This document shows positions 1-8,744 of a stretch of 64,000 bases of DNA, piece by piece. The notes beneath the pieces were generated by a model, which saw only the letters and a list, made by a program, of their open reading frames with translations, was not told the origin of the DNA and did no database searches. Source of the DNA: Dokdonella_A sp963834755 (GTDB lineage: Bacteria > Pseudomonadota > Gammaproteobacteria > Xanthomonadales > Rhodanobacteraceae); the NCBI GenBank assembly GCA_963834755.1, contig CAWICQ010000010.1:434001-498000 (forward strand), written 5' to 3'. A program made the position numbers and the translations under genes. Position 1 is the first letter of the stretch, and each line of letters starts with the position of its first letter.

Positions 1-126
1 CGCATCCTCGGTGAAGCGCGCGCTTCCGTCCGCCGATTCGAGCGCCGCACAAAGGCGATCCTGCAGATCGCGCAGAAACGCGCGCACCTGATCGATCGAA
101 CCTGGATGACCGGCGGCTTCGCTCAT
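1..126 (-). CDS. hemF: Coproporphyrinogen III oxidase, aerobic (HemF), N-terminal fragment
   Basis: The frame opens with ATG at 124-126 on the minus strand and runs off the left edge after 42 codons. The visible part contains VRAFLRDLQDRLCAALE followed by DGSARFTED, which resembles the start of bacterial HemF (E. coli has VKQFLLNLQDTICQQL and then AEFVEDSW). HemF oxidatively decarboxylates coproporphyrinogen III to protoporphyrinogen IX in the cytoplasm, using oxygen. The catalytic part lies outside the window. It is divergent from the ketosynthase that starts at 385. The 258 bases between them should hold both promoters, but I recognise no clear site there. Confidence 0.85.
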   Translation of the reverse strand, partial: MSEAAGHPGSIDQVRAFLRDLQDRLCAALESADGSARFTEDA

Positions 127-384
127 TGGGGAATTTCGCTGAATCGGAAATGCGGGGGCGAAATGGTAGCAGCACGCTCCTGCGCGCCTTCACCGAACGC
201 TCGCAGGCGCGGCAGGCGATGCGCGCGGCGCTCGCAGCGACGATGCGACGACGCATTCCCGAACCGACCAGTTGCGAAATGCCGCTCAATCGCGGCGATT
301 TGCGCACCAGTCGACACATCGGGCCCTGCATGCGTTTGAAACGCGTGTGTCATACTTCGGCCGCCTCGCCGGATCCGACGACGC

Positions 385-1578
385 GTGCCGACTCGTATCG
401 CCCCCCTCGCCATCACCGCCTTTACCGCGACTTCTGCGCTTGGACACGGCCGCGCCGCCCAGGCCGATGCGTTGCGCCGCGACCGCGGCGGCCTCCGGCC
501 GAACGATTTCACGCGCGTGCCGCTGGCCTGCGCGATCGGACGGGTCGAGGATCTGGAGACGACGCTGCTGCCGCCCGCCTTCGCCGACTACGACTGCCGC
601 AACAACCGGCTCGCCTGGCGCGGCATCGCAGCTGACGGATTCCTGGACGCGACGCGCGATTGCATCGAGCGCCACGGCGCCGATCGGGTCGCGCTCATCG
701 TCGGCACATCGACTTCGAGCATCGGCGCGACCGAAGAAGGCTATCGCACGCTCGAAGACGACCGCCTGCCCGCTCACTTGCGCCATTCGGTGCTGCACAC
801 GCCGCACGCGCCGGGACTTTTCCTCAAGGCGCTGCTCGGCACGCGCGGGCCGTGCCTCACCGTCGCGACGGCGTGTTCGTCGAGTGCGAAGGTCTTCGCC
901 AAGGCCGAACGCATGATCCGACTCGGCGTCGTCGATGCGGCGATTCTCGCCGGCGTCGACACGCTGTGCGACAGCGTGCTGTTCGGCTTCAACGCGCTCG
1001 AGCTCGTCGCGCCCGAGCCGTGTCGTCCGTTCGATCCCGCGCGAAACGGTATCTCGATCGGCGAAGCAGCGGGTTTCGCGTTGCTCGAACGCGCCGGCGA
1101 TGCGCGCGCGCCGAGCTTGATCGGCTACGGCGAATCATCCGATGCGCATCACATGTCGACGCCGCATCCCGAAGGACTTGGAGCACGCCTCGCGGTCGCC
1201 GATGCGCTCGCGCGCGCGGGAATCGAAGCGCGCGACGTCGACTACGTCAATCTGCACGGCACCGCGACGATGAAGAACGACGAGGTCGAAGCTGCGCTGC
1301 TTGCCGATGTGTTCCCGTCGAGCGTGCGCGCCAGCTCGACCAAAGGCTTTACCGGACACACGCTCGGCGCGGCGGGTATTCTGGAGACCGTGTTGACCTT
1401 GCTCGCGATGGAACACGGCATCGTGCCCGCGACGCTCAACAGCCGTGACGCCGAGCCGATCTGCGCGGCACAACTCGCGCTCGCGCGCGAGGAGCGCGAT
1501 ATTCGTGTCGCGCTCAGCAACTCATTCGGCTTCGGCGGCAGCAACTGCACGCTCGCGTTCGCGGCGGGCGCATCGTAG
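385..1578 (+). CDS. Beta-ketoacyl-ACP synthase (FabF-like, aryl-polyene type)
   Basis: A 397-residue condensing enzyme starting at GTG 385. It shows the full thiolase-fold catalytic set: nucleophile Cys164 in TACSSSAK, His291 in NLHGTATMKND, Lys320 and His325 in STKGFTGHTLGAAG. It should extend an ACP-bound acyl chain with malonyl-ACP. The next gene, five bases downstream, is a shorter ketosynthase-like protein without these residues, a pairing typical of the KS/chain-length-factor of aryl-polyene (APE/xanthomonadin) pathways. A glycosyltransferase and a halogenase-like flavoprotein follow. A housekeeping FabF is a less likely alternative, given the partner and the divergence at the N-terminus. 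Confidence 0.85.
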   Translation: MPTRIAPLAITAFTATSALGHGRAAQADALRRDRGGLRPNDFTRVPLACAIGRVEDLETTLLPPAFADYDCRNNRLAWRGIAADGFLDATRDCIERHGADRVALIVGTSTSSIGATEEGYRTLEDDRLPAHLRHSVLHTPHAPGLFLKALLGTRGPCLTVATACSSSAKVFAKAERMIRLGVVDAAILAGVDTLCDSVLFGFNALELVAPEPCRPFDPARNGISIGEAAGFALLERAGDARAPSLIGYGESSDAHHMSTPHPEGLGARLAVADALARAGIEARDVDYVNLHGTATMKNDEVEAALLADVFPSSVRASSTKGFTGHTLGAAGILETVLTLLAMEHGIVPATLNSRDAEPICAAQLALAREERDIRVALSNSFGFGGSNCTLAFAAGAS

Positions 1579-1582
1579 TCGC

Positions 1583-2380
1583 ATGGACCCGCTCATCGTG
1601 CATATTGACGGCATCGGCATCTGGGCTCCCGGCGTACCGGATTGGGCCGCGCTGACGCGCGTGCTCGAAAGCGGTGAGTCCGTGCGATGCGATGCAAACG
1701 CTCGACCCTCGCCGAGCGCATTGCCGCCGACCGAGCGCCGACGCGCGCCGGAATCTGTGCTGATTGCCTGCGAAGCCGCCGGTCAGGCGTGCGCGATGGC
1801 CGGACGCGATCCATCGACACTCGCCTGCGTTTTCACTTCGACGCACGGCGATCTCGCGATCACCGACGCGATGTGCGCGACGCTCGCGGCCGATCCGCGC
1901 GAACTGTCGCCGACGCGCTTCCACAATTCCGTGCACAACGCGCCGGCCGGATACTGGACCGTCGCGGCGCACTGTCACGCCGCGGCAACCTCGATCAGCG
2001 CATTGCAAGGCAGCTTCGCCGCCGCGTTGCTGGAAGCCGCCATCGAAGTTCATGCCGACGACGAGACCGTACTGCTCAGTGCGTACGACATCGCGGCGCA
2101 TGGTCCGCTGACCGAAGTCGCACCCAGTGCGCTGCCGTTCGCGGTTGCGTTCGTGCTGAGTCCCACGCGCGGCCCGCATTCGCTCGCTCGCTTGTCGCTG
2201 CAGATGTCGCAGCAACCGAGCGCACCAAACGATGCGTCGGCGCCTCGGGCGTCGCTTGCGGGCAATCCGATGGCCGCGCAGTCGTTACCACTGCTGGTCG
2301 CGCTCGGGCGGCGCGAGACGGCACAGGTGATCATCGCGTCCGGCGCGGACACTTCGCTGCGCATCGAGGTGTCGCCATGA
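1583..2380 (+). CDS. Beta-ketoacyl synthase-like chain-length factor
   Basis: A 265-residue protein starting MDPLIVHIDGIGIW, five bases after the ketosynthase stop. It matches the N-terminal ketoacyl-synthase-like family that partners a complete ketosynthase in aryl-polyene clusters. The nucleophile position is not a TACSS-type motif, and the motif HNSVHNAPAGYWTVA aligns with the substrate-facing region, as in chain-length factors. It is probably the non-catalytic subunit of a heterodimer that sets polyene length. The stop codon overlaps the start of the glycosyltransferase (ATGA), which implies translational coupling in one operon. The frame extends far upstream inside the ketosynthase, but the start at 1583 gives the family-like N-terminus. 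Confidence 0.8.
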   Translation: MDPLIVHIDGIGIWAPGVPDWAALTRVLESGESVRCDANARPSPSALPPTERRRAPESVLIACEAAGQACAMAGRDPSTLACVFTSTHGDLAITDAMCATLAADPRELSPTRFHNSVHNAPAGYWTVAAHCHAAATSISALQGSFAAALLEAAIEVHADDETVLLSAYDIAAHGPLTEVAPSALPFAVAFVLSPTRGPHSLARLSLQMSQQPSAPNDASAPRASLAGNPMAAQSLPLLVALGRRETAQVIIASGADTSLRIEVSP

Positions 2381-3141
2381 GCGCGACCGATCCGCGCCGC
2401 GTCATGGTCGTGGTTCCGGCGCTCAACGAAGAGCGCGCGATCCGCGGCGTGGTCGAATCCGTGCTCGCGATATGCCCGAACGTGATCGTCGTCGACGATG
2501 GTTCCACGGACGCAACGGTCGAACACATCGCGGATCTGCCGATCACGCTGATCCGTCACGAGACTTCGCTCGGCAAAGGCCAGGGCCTGCGCGACGGTTT
2601 CCGGCGCGCACGTGCGCTCGGATTCGATGCGGTGGTCACGATGGACGGCGATGGCCAGCATCTCGCGTCGGACATTCCGCGTCTCCTTGCCGCGGCCACG
2701 CGCTATCCGGAGCATCTCGTGATCGGCGCGCGCATCCGCAATCGCGAAAATCAGCCGAAAGCGCGGCGGCGCGCGAACGACTTCGCCGACTGGGGCATTT
2801 CCTGGGGTTGCGGCATTCCGGTCGCCGATACCCAAAGCGGGCAGCGCTACTACCCGCTCGCGGCGATCGAGCTCGCTGATCTGACCGCCGACGATTTCGT
2901 CTTCGAAGCCGCGCTCCTGATCGCGGCCGCGCGCGAAAGACACATTGGCGTCGTTTCGGTTCCGATCGAATCGCGCTATCAGGATGAATTCCGTTCGAGC
3001 CATTTCCGCCCGATCCGCGACGTGCTGCGCATCACCTGGTACACGATGAAGCGCGTCGCGGGCTATGGGCATATCGTCGCGAGCTATCGTCGATCGCACG
3101 CAGCGCCGCCACTGATTTACGATCCGCCGGCGGCGGGCTGA
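2377..3141 (+). CDS. Glycosyltransferase family 2
   Basis: A 254-residue cytoplasmic GT-A fold enzyme. The N-terminus VMVVVPALNEERAI is the classic GT2 start. DDGSTD near residue 43 binds the nucleotide sugar, and TMDGDGQH near residue 90 holds the metal-binding acidic residues. It overlaps the preceding gene by four bases. Glycosyltransferases of this type occur in xanthomonadin/aryl-polyene loci, where they are thought to attach a sugar to the pigment, and dolichyl-phosphate mannosyltransferase-like enzymes share the same signature. No membrane segments are evident. The true start is the overlapping ATG. The long upstream extension of this frame lies inside the previous gene and is not coding. 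Confidence 0.82.
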   Translation: MSATDPRRVMVVVPALNEERAIRGVVESVLAICPNVIVVDDGSTDATVEHIADLPITLIRHETSLGKGQGLRDGFRRARALGFDAVVTMDGDGQHLASDIPRLLAAATRYPEHLVIGARIRNRENQPKARRRANDFADWGISWGCGIPVADTQSGQRYYPLAAIELADLTADDFVFEAALLIAAARERHIGVVSVPIESRYQDEFRSSHFRPIRDVLRITWYTMKRVAGYGHIVASYRRSHAAPPLIYDPPAAG

Positions 3142-3143
3142 GC

Positions 3144-3530
3144 GCGAGCCGCGAACTGCATCTGCTTCTGCAGCTCGCGGCGATTCTGGCGACGGCGCGC
3201 ATGCTCGCGTTGCTGCCCGGTCGCCTCGGTCAGCCGCCGGTAATCGGCGAGATGATCGCCGGCATCGTCTTCGGCACGATCGCGCTCGATGCGGTGGCGC
3301 GCGCATCGCCGGCTTGGGCCGGCGCGATCGGCGCGCCGATGAACGCGGGCGGATTGATGGAACTGATCGTGATGAAAGTCGGACTCGACACCGGCGTGAT
3401 TGGCACCGATATTTTCACAATGTCGATGGTCATGGCCGTGGCGACGACGCTGATGACATCGCCGATGCCGACGCTGTTCCTGCGTCGCGCGCCCGCTGCG
3501 GCGACGACCGCCGTACGCGAGACGCCCTGA
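3144..3530 (+). pseudogene. Remnant of a CPA2-type cation/proton antiporter (internally deleted)
   Basis: The frame directly after the glycosyltransferase stop begins ELHLLLQLAAILATARML and continues LGQPPVIGEMIAGIVFG, which is the first transmembrane region of Kef/Nha-type CPA2 antiporters. A few dozen residues later it reads MNAGGLMELIVMKVGLDTGVI, then FTMSMVMAVATTLMTSP, which is the very last part of the same family. The roughly 300 residues normally between them are missing, and the join falls around 3300-3340. The ends are in frame but the transport core is gone, so it cannot be a working antiporter. It separates two genes of the aryl-polyene group, where intact clusters do not normally carry one. 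Confidence 0.7.
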
Positions 3531-3596
3531 GCCAACGTTTTCCGCGCGCATGTCGGCAATTTGTGTGCACAATGGCCGCATCGGATGGGAGCGGAC

Positions 3597-5192
3597 ATGT
3601 CGGGCACCAGTGCGCATGATGTCGTGATTCTCGGTGGCGGGCTCGCCGGACTCACGCTTGCGCTGCAGCTGCGCCGGCGTTTTGCGGATCTGGATATCGT
3701 GATCGTCGAGCGACGCACGCATCCGGTGCCGCCGGCCGCGCACAAGGTCGGCGAATCGACGGTCGAGATCGGCGCCCACTATTTCTCGACGACGCTCGGC
3801 CTGCGCGCGCACCTGGACGATGCGCACATCCGCAAGTTCGGTTTCCGCTTTTTCTTCTGCGAAGGCCGCAGTGACCTGGAGAACGTGCCGGAGCTGGGCG
3901 TCAGCCGCGTACTGCCGACGCCGACCTGGCAGATCGATCGCGGCCTGTTCGAGAATTTTCTCGGCGACGAAGTGCGCCGCGAAGGCATCGACTTTCGCGA
4001 CGGCGCGATCGTGCGCGGCTTCGATATCGCGTGCGACGGCGGAGTCCACGAAATACGCATCGAACACGTGGGCGTCGCCAAAACACTCAAGGCGCGCTGG
4101 CTCATCGATGCGTCGGGACGCGCCGGACTCGTCAAGCGCCAGCTCGGACTCGCCGAGGCGAACGGACACGACGGGAACGCGATCTGGTTCCGACTTAACG
4201 CCCGGCTCGATCTTGACACCTGGTGCGATGACCGCGACTGGCAGGCGCGCTGCACACCGCGCGAACGCTGGCGTTCGACCAATCACTTGTGCGGTCCCGG
4301 TTACTGGGCCTGGCTGATTCCTCTCGGCTCGGGCGCGCATTCGGTCGGCATCGTCTGCGACGCGAAGATGCATCCGCTGGAAACGATGAACACGTTCGAG
4401 CGCTCGCTCGAATGGTTCGCCGTCCATCAACCCGCGATTGCACGCGAATGCGCGACGCGGCGCGACACGCTGATGGATTTCCTGTTCCTGCGCGGCTTTT
4501 CGCACGGCTGCAAGCAGGCGTTTTCCGGCGACCGCTGGGCGCTCACGGGCGATGCCGGCGTGTTCCTCGATCCGTTTTATTCACCGGGCAGCGATTTCAT
4601 CGGGATCGCCAACACGTATATCACCGAGCTGATCGCGCTCGATCGCGCGAACCAGCCGCTCGGGCCTTACGCTCGCATGTACGAACAGCTCTACATGTCG
4701 TTCTACGAGAACACGCTGACGTTGTACCGCGATCAGTATCCGATGTTCGGCGATGCCGAAGTCATGCCGATCAAAGTGATCTGGGACTACACGTTCTACT
4801 GGGGCGTGCTGTGCCAGCTCGTGTTCCAGGATCGCTTGACCGATATCGCGCTGCTCGGCGAGTTGCGCGACGAGCTTGATCAGGCACAACAACTCAACCG
4901 GCAGATGCAGATGTTTTTCCGCGCGTGGCATCTGGAGAGTCGCGGCCGCGACGATGCGGTCATGCTCGATCAGCGCGATCTTGACTGGTTCGTCGCGATG
5001 AATCGAAGCCTGCACGATGTGCTGACGACGGCTGAGCTTGCCGCTCGTCTGCGCGAGAACGTCAGGCTGATGCATCGCCTGGCCGGTACGATCGGGCGTC
5101 GCGCAAGTCGCTTGTGTCCCGGACTCGATCCGCGCCAAGCGGGCGGCGACGCGACAGCGCCGGCTCCGCTGCTCTTCAACCTCGCGGCCTGA
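3597..5192 (+). CDS. FAD-dependent halogenase-like oxidoreductase
   Basis: A 531-residue flavoprotein. ILGGGLAGL (residues 11-19) is the dinucleotide-binding loop. KVGESTVE (50-57) occupies the position of the conserved GEATVP-like stretch of flavin-dependent halogenases. W237-A-W-L-I-P242 fits the family WxWxIP motif exactly, and DASGR near 171 is a second FAD contact. Related proteins sit in xanthomonadin loci, whose pigments are brominated. Whether this one halogenates or only oxidises cannot be decided from sequence. The start at 3597 was chosen because GGGAG lies a few bases upstream; an in-frame ATG at 3585 is the alternative. Confidence 0.75.
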   Translation: MSGTSAHDVVILGGGLAGLTLALQLRRRFADLDIVIVERRTHPVPPAAHKVGESTVEIGAHYFSTTLGLRAHLDDAHIRKFGFRFFFCEGRSDLENVPELGVSRVLPTPTWQIDRGLFENFLGDEVRREGIDFRDGAIVRGFDIACDGGVHEIRIEHVGVAKTLKARWLIDASGRAGLVKRQLGLAEANGHDGNAIWFRLNARLDLDTWCDDRDWQARCTPRERWRSTNHLCGPGYWAWLIPLGSGAHSVGIVCDAKMHPLETMNTFERSLEWFAVHQPAIARECATRRDTLMDFLFLRGFSHGCKQAFSGDRWALTGDAGVFLDPFYSPGSDFIGIANTYITELIALDRANQPLGPYARMYEQLYMSFYENTLTLYRDQYPMFGDAEVMPIKVIWDYTFYWGVLCQLVFQDRLTDIALLGELRDELDQAQQLNRQMQMFFRAWHLESRGRDDAVMLDQRDLDWFVAMNRSLHDVLTTAELAARLRENVRLMHRLAGTIGRRASRLCPGLDPRQAGGDATAPAPLLFNLAA

Positions 5193-5378
5193 GCCTCGCC
5201 CGGCTGGGTCAGCCGCGGTTTCCTGAATCGCCGCCGACCGCCGCGGCTCCTTTCACGGCGCGCGTTAAGGTCTATCCGCCTAGATTGGCTAGATGCGGAC
5301 ACCGGCACCGCCGGATTCCTGCAACGCGCGATGCATTCGATCCTTGATTCATTCGCGCACGTGCCAAGGAGATCTACC

Positions 5379-5939
5379 ATGGACATGCGTTTTCTTCCTT
5401 TCGCCATTGCGACCGCTTTCGCCTCGCTCATCGCTGCCCCAGCGGAGGCTCAGCTGCCGCAGGCCGCCGAAGTCGCGCCGGGTCATCTGCCTCGCGCTGA
5501 CGTGGATTTTCTCCTCGACGCGAATACTTCCAACATCACGCAGATCGCGATGGGCCATGCGGCCGACTCGAAGGCGGCCAATCCCGGCGTCCATTCCCTG
5601 GCCGATCGCATCGTATCCAGCCACACTAAGGCCGATCAGGCTCTGCAGCTTCTCGCGGCGCAGAAGCACGTCGATCTGCCGCGGCGCACGGATGGCGACG
5701 ACCACAACGAGATTGCTGATCTGCATGCAAGTCACCGAGGCGGCAGCTTCGACGCGCAATACGTGCAGAACGTCATCGACGATCACGATCGCATGATCGA
5801 GATGTACGAAGCCGCGCGCAACGAGAGCGTTGATCCGGATATTCGCCGCTACGCGGACATCATGCTGCCCGCGCTGCGCGACAATCGCGCGCAGGCATTG
5901 GCGCTCGTCAATCAGCAGCTCGGAAACTCGACGCACTGA
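5379..5939 (+). CDS. DUF4142 family exported protein
   Basis: A 186-residue protein with a signal peptide (MRFLPFAIATAFASLIAAPAEA). The alpha-helical mature part (FLLDANTSNITQIAMG, then SLADRIVSSHTKADQAL and a C-terminal YADIMLPALRDN) fits the DUF4142 family, which has a ferritin-like helical pattern and unknown function in the periplasm or envelope. AAGGAGA ends seven bases before the ATG at 5379, which decides the start. It is convergent with the ketoreductase, and the two genes share a stem-loop at their ends. It is probably not part of the pigment pathway. Confidence 0.75.
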   Translation: MDMRFLPFAIATAFASLIAAPAEAQLPQAAEVAPGHLPRADVDFLLDANTSNITQIAMGHAADSKAANPGVHSLADRIVSSHTKADQALQLLAAQKHVDLPRRTDGDDHNEIADLHASHRGGSFDAQYVQNVIDDHDRMIEMYEAARNESVDPDIRRYADIMLPALRDNRAQALALVNQQLGNSTH

Positions 5940-5963
5940 ACTCGCCGAGGCCTGGCGCTTGGC

Positions 5964-5988
5964 TCTGAGCGCGTGTGACGCGCTCAGA
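5964..5988. terminator. Stem-loop between convergent genes
   Basis: TCTGAGCGCG and CGCGCTCAGA form perfect 10-base arms around the loop TGTGA. The structure overlaps the stop codon of the minus-strand ketoreductase and lies 25 bases past the DUF4142 stop. No clear T-run follows on either side, so it may act as a bidirectional or Rho-assisted terminator or as a mRNA 3'-end stabiliser. Confidence 0.45.
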
Positions 5989-6712
5989 CCATGCCACCGT
6001 TGACGCCGATGACCTGACCGTTGATGTAAGCCGCGCGGTCCGAGCAGAGGAACGCGACCAAGGCCGCGACTTCGTCCGGCGTTCCCGCGCGCGCGGCCGG
6101 AATCATCGCCTTGATCTGCGCGTCGTCGAACACGGTTTCCGAAAGTCGTCCGGCGATGACGCCGGGCGCGACGACATTCGCCGTGATGCCGCGCGACGCC
6201 ATCTCGCGAGCAAGCGATTTCGTCGCGCCGTGCAATGCCGATTTCGCCGCCGCGTAGTTCGCCTGTCCGCGATTGCCGAGCACGGCGGCGACCGAAGACA
6301 CCGCGACGATGCGCCCCCATTTCGCGCGCGCCATCGGCAGCAGCAGCGGTTGGCAGACGTGGAAAAAACCGTGCAGCGACACGTCGATCACGCGTCGCCA
6401 CTGATCCTCGCGCATGCCGGCCATCGGCGCGTCGTCGTGGATTCCGGCGTTGTGCACGAGCGCGTGCACGGGTCCGCTGGCGAGCAGCTCGTCGACCTTG
6501 CTTCGCGTCGATGCGCCGTCGACGAGATCGAACACGACCACATCGGCCGAACCGTTGTCGTTCCGGATCGCATCGACGATCGCCTGCGCGCGATCGGGCG
6601 CCGCGTGCGCGTGCACATGCACGTGCCATCCGTCCGCAGCAAGCACGCGCGCGATCGCCGCGCCGATGTCGCCACTGCCGCCGGTGACGAGCACGCGACG
6701 TGACGCGCTCAT
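5984..6712 (-). CDS. 3-oxoacyl-ACP reductase, FabG-like SDR
   Basis: A 242-residue short-chain dehydrogenase. VTGGSGDIGAA (residues 9-19) is the NADPH-binding TGxxxGIG loop, NAG (near 88-90) is the structural motif, and SS...YAAAKSAL holds the catalytic Ser-Tyr-Lys. The ending NGQVIGVNGGM is typical of FabG. Aryl-polyene clusters use such a ketoreductase, so it is plausibly the pathway reductase although it lies on the opposite strand. A general FabG paralogue is the alternative. A 44-codon open frame immediately upstream overlaps its start by ATGA but is unlike anything I recognise. Confidence 0.85.
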   Translation of the reverse strand: MSASRRVLVTGGSGDIGAAIARVLAADGWHVHVHAHAAPDRAQAIVDAIRNDNGSADVVVFDLVDGASTRSKVDELLASGPVHALVHNAGIHDDAPMAGMREDQWRRVIDVSLHGFFHVCQPLLLPMARAKWGRIVAVSSVAAVLGNRGQANYAAAKSALHGATKSLAREMASRGITANVVAPGVIAGRLSETVFDDAQIKAMIPAARAGTPDEVAALVAFLCSDRAAYINGQVIGVNGGMV

Positions 6713-6958
6713 CGCATGGCCTTCGCGAACTCCGCTGCACGCGGCGCAGGACCGTATCGTCGATGCTGCGAAATTGCCGGCGCGTGCGCGCGCATGATGA
6801 TGCTCGTGGCCATGCCGGATTGCGGACGCGACGAACCAGGCATGGCGCGCGACGTCCGCCGAATGTCCCTGCGAAAGTGTCGCGCTAGCTTAGCAAACCG
6901 GCTCTGCGGGCACGCAGCGAAACGCGGGCGGGCGCAATCGCGTCCCGCCCGCGGCGGC

Positions 6959-8371
6959 TCAGTAGTCGTAAGCGGATTCGCCGTGCGAATTGATATCGAG
7001 TCCCTCGCGCTCCTGCTCCTCGGTGACGCGGAGTCCCACGAGGAGATCGGCGATCTTGTACGCGACGAGCGCGACTGCGCCGGTCCAGACGATCGTGATG
7101 CCGACCGCTTTGGCCTGGATCCAGAGCTGCGCGGCGATCCCGGGATAACCGCTCGTCGCCGTGACCCAATCCTGCACCGAGCCGGGCCCGCCGAGATCGG
7201 GCGAGTTGAACACGCCGGTCAGCAGTGCGCCGGTGATGCCGCCGACCGCGTGCACGCCGAACACGTCGAGCGAATCGTCCGCTTTCAGCAATCTCTTGAG
7301 GCCGGTCACGCCCCACAAGCAGATCACGCCGGCGGCGATGCCGATGACGAAAGCGCCCGGAATGCCGACGTTGCCGGCCGCCGGCGTGATCGCGACGAGA
7401 CCGGCGACCGCGCCGGATGCCGCGCCGAGCATGGACGGCTTGCCCTTGAAGATCCATTCGGCGAACGTCCAGGCCAGCACCGCGCATGCGGTCGCGAGAT
7501 AGGTGTTGAGAAACGCGAGTGACGCCGACGCGTTCGCCTCGAGCGCCGAGCCCGCGTTGAAGCCGAACCAGCCGAACCAGAGCAGCGATGCGCCGATCAT
7601 CGTCATCGTGAGGCTATGCGGCCGGATCACTTCCCTGCCCCAGCCGAGGCGCTTGCCGATCAGGAACGCGCCGATGAGTCCGGCGACACCGGCGTTGATG
7701 TGCACGACCGTGCCACCGGCGAAATCGAGCGCGCCCATCTGCCAGATGTAGCCCGCGGTCGCGTTCAGCGCTTCGACTTTCGAGGCGTCCGAGTACGCGT
7801 CCGGCCCCGGCCAGAACCAGACCATGTGCGCTACCGGCAGGTAGCTGAAAGTGAACCAGATCACCATGAAGATCAGCACGGCCGAGAACTTGATGCGCTC
7901 GACGACCGAGCCGAGGATCAGACAGCACGTGATCGCGGCGAAGGTCGCCTGGAACGCGACGAACACGATCTCGTACATCGGTGTCCCTTTCGAGAACGTC
8001 GCGGCGAGCGACCATTCGCCCTTGAACGCATCGCCGATGCCGGCGAGGAAGATGCGGCTGTGTCCGCCGAAGAACGCATTGCCCTCGGTGAATGCGAAGC
8101 TGTAGCCGTACACGCACCACAGCACCGTGATCAGCGAGAACACGACGAACACCTGCATCAGCACGCTCAACATGTTCTTGCTGCGCACGAGGCCGCCGTA
8201 GAAGAGCGCGAGCGCGGGCACCGACATCAGCAGCACGAGCGCGGTCGAGGTCAGCATCCAGGCCGTGTCGCCCTTGTTCGGTACCGGCGCTGGCGCGTCG
8301 GCGGCGAACACGAGCATCGGCAACATGCAGGCGACGGTGAGTGCGGCGCGCGACGAAAATTTCGTTCTCAT
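6959..8371 (-). CDS. amtB: Ammonium transporter Amt
   Basis: A 470-residue inner-membrane channel with a cleavable signal peptide (MRTKFSSRAALTVACMLPML) and about 11 membrane spans. Family signatures are visible: ALALFYGGLVRSKN after the first span, GSVVERIKF, and DFAGGTVVHINAGVAGL carrying the first pore histidine, with HAVGGITGALLTGVF carrying the second. It moves ammonium across the inner membrane, gated by GlnK. It is the last gene of TorF-glnK-amtB, with 11 bases between glnK and amtB. Confidence 0.95.
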   Translation of the reverse strand: MRTKFSSRAALTVACMLPMLVFAADAPAPVPNKGDTAWMLTSTALVLLMSVPALALFYGGLVRSKNMLSVLMQVFVVFSLITVLWCVYGYSFAFTEGNAFFGGHSRIFLAGIGDAFKGEWSLAATFSKGTPMYEIVFVAFQATFAAITCCLILGSVVERIKFSAVLIFMVIWFTFSYLPVAHMVWFWPGPDAYSDASKVEALNATAGYIWQMGALDFAGGTVVHINAGVAGLIGAFLIGKRLGWGREVIRPHSLTMTMIGASLLWFGWFGFNAGSALEANASASLAFLNTYLATACAVLAWTFAEWIFKGKPSMLGAASGAVAGLVAITPAAGNVGIPGAFVIGIAAGVICLWGVTGLKRLLKADDSLDVFGVHAVGGITGALLTGVFNSPDLGGPGSVQDWVTATSGYPGIAAQLWIQAKAVGITIVWTGAVALVAYKIADLLVGLRVTEEQEREGLDINSHGESAYDY

Positions 8372-8382
8372 GGTCGTTCTCC

Positions 8383-8721
8383 TCAAAGCGCGTCGTCGCC
8401 GATCTCGCCGGTGCGGATGCGCACGGTGTGATCGAGTGGGGTCACGAAGATCTTGCCGTCGCCGACCTTGTCGGTGCGCGCGGCTTCGACGATCGCGTCG
8501 ATGACGACATCGACGCGCGCGTCGGGCACGGCCGTTTCGAGCTTGATTTTCGGCACGAAGTCGACGACGTATTCGGCGCCGCGGTAGAGCTCCGTGTGCC
8601 CTTTCTGGCGCCCGTAGCCCTTGACCTCGGTGACCGTAATGCCGGTGACGCCGGCCTGCGACAGCGCGTCGCGGACGTCGTCCAGCTTGAATGGCCGGAT
8701 GATCGCGATGATCAGTTTCAT
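8383..8721 (-). CDS. glnK: Nitrogen regulatory protein P-II (GlnK)
   Basis: A 112-residue PII trimer subunit, the standard length. It begins MKLIIAIIRPFKLDDVRDAL. The T-loop reads KGYGRQKGHTELYRGAEY, with uridylylation Tyr51 in the family position. The C-terminal part GDGKIFVTPLDHTVRIRTGE holds the ATP- and 2-oxoglutarate-sensing residues. It senses nitrogen status and blocks AmtB when unmodified. It sits between the porin and amtB, the usual coupling for GlnK-type PII proteins. Confidence 0.95.
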   Translation of the reverse strand: MKLIIAIIRPFKLDDVRDALSQAGVTGITVTEVKGYGRQKGHTELYRGAEYVVDFVPKIKLETAVPDARVDVVIDAIVEAARTDKVGDGKIFVTPLDHTVRIRTGEIGDDAL

Positions 8722-8744
8722 GGTGCTGCTCCTCTGACGTGAGA

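Noticed and set aside
6719..6853. 44-codon frame overlapping the FabG start by ATGA
   Set aside because: The overlap is suggestive but the sequence has no signal peptide, motif or ribosome site that I can identify.
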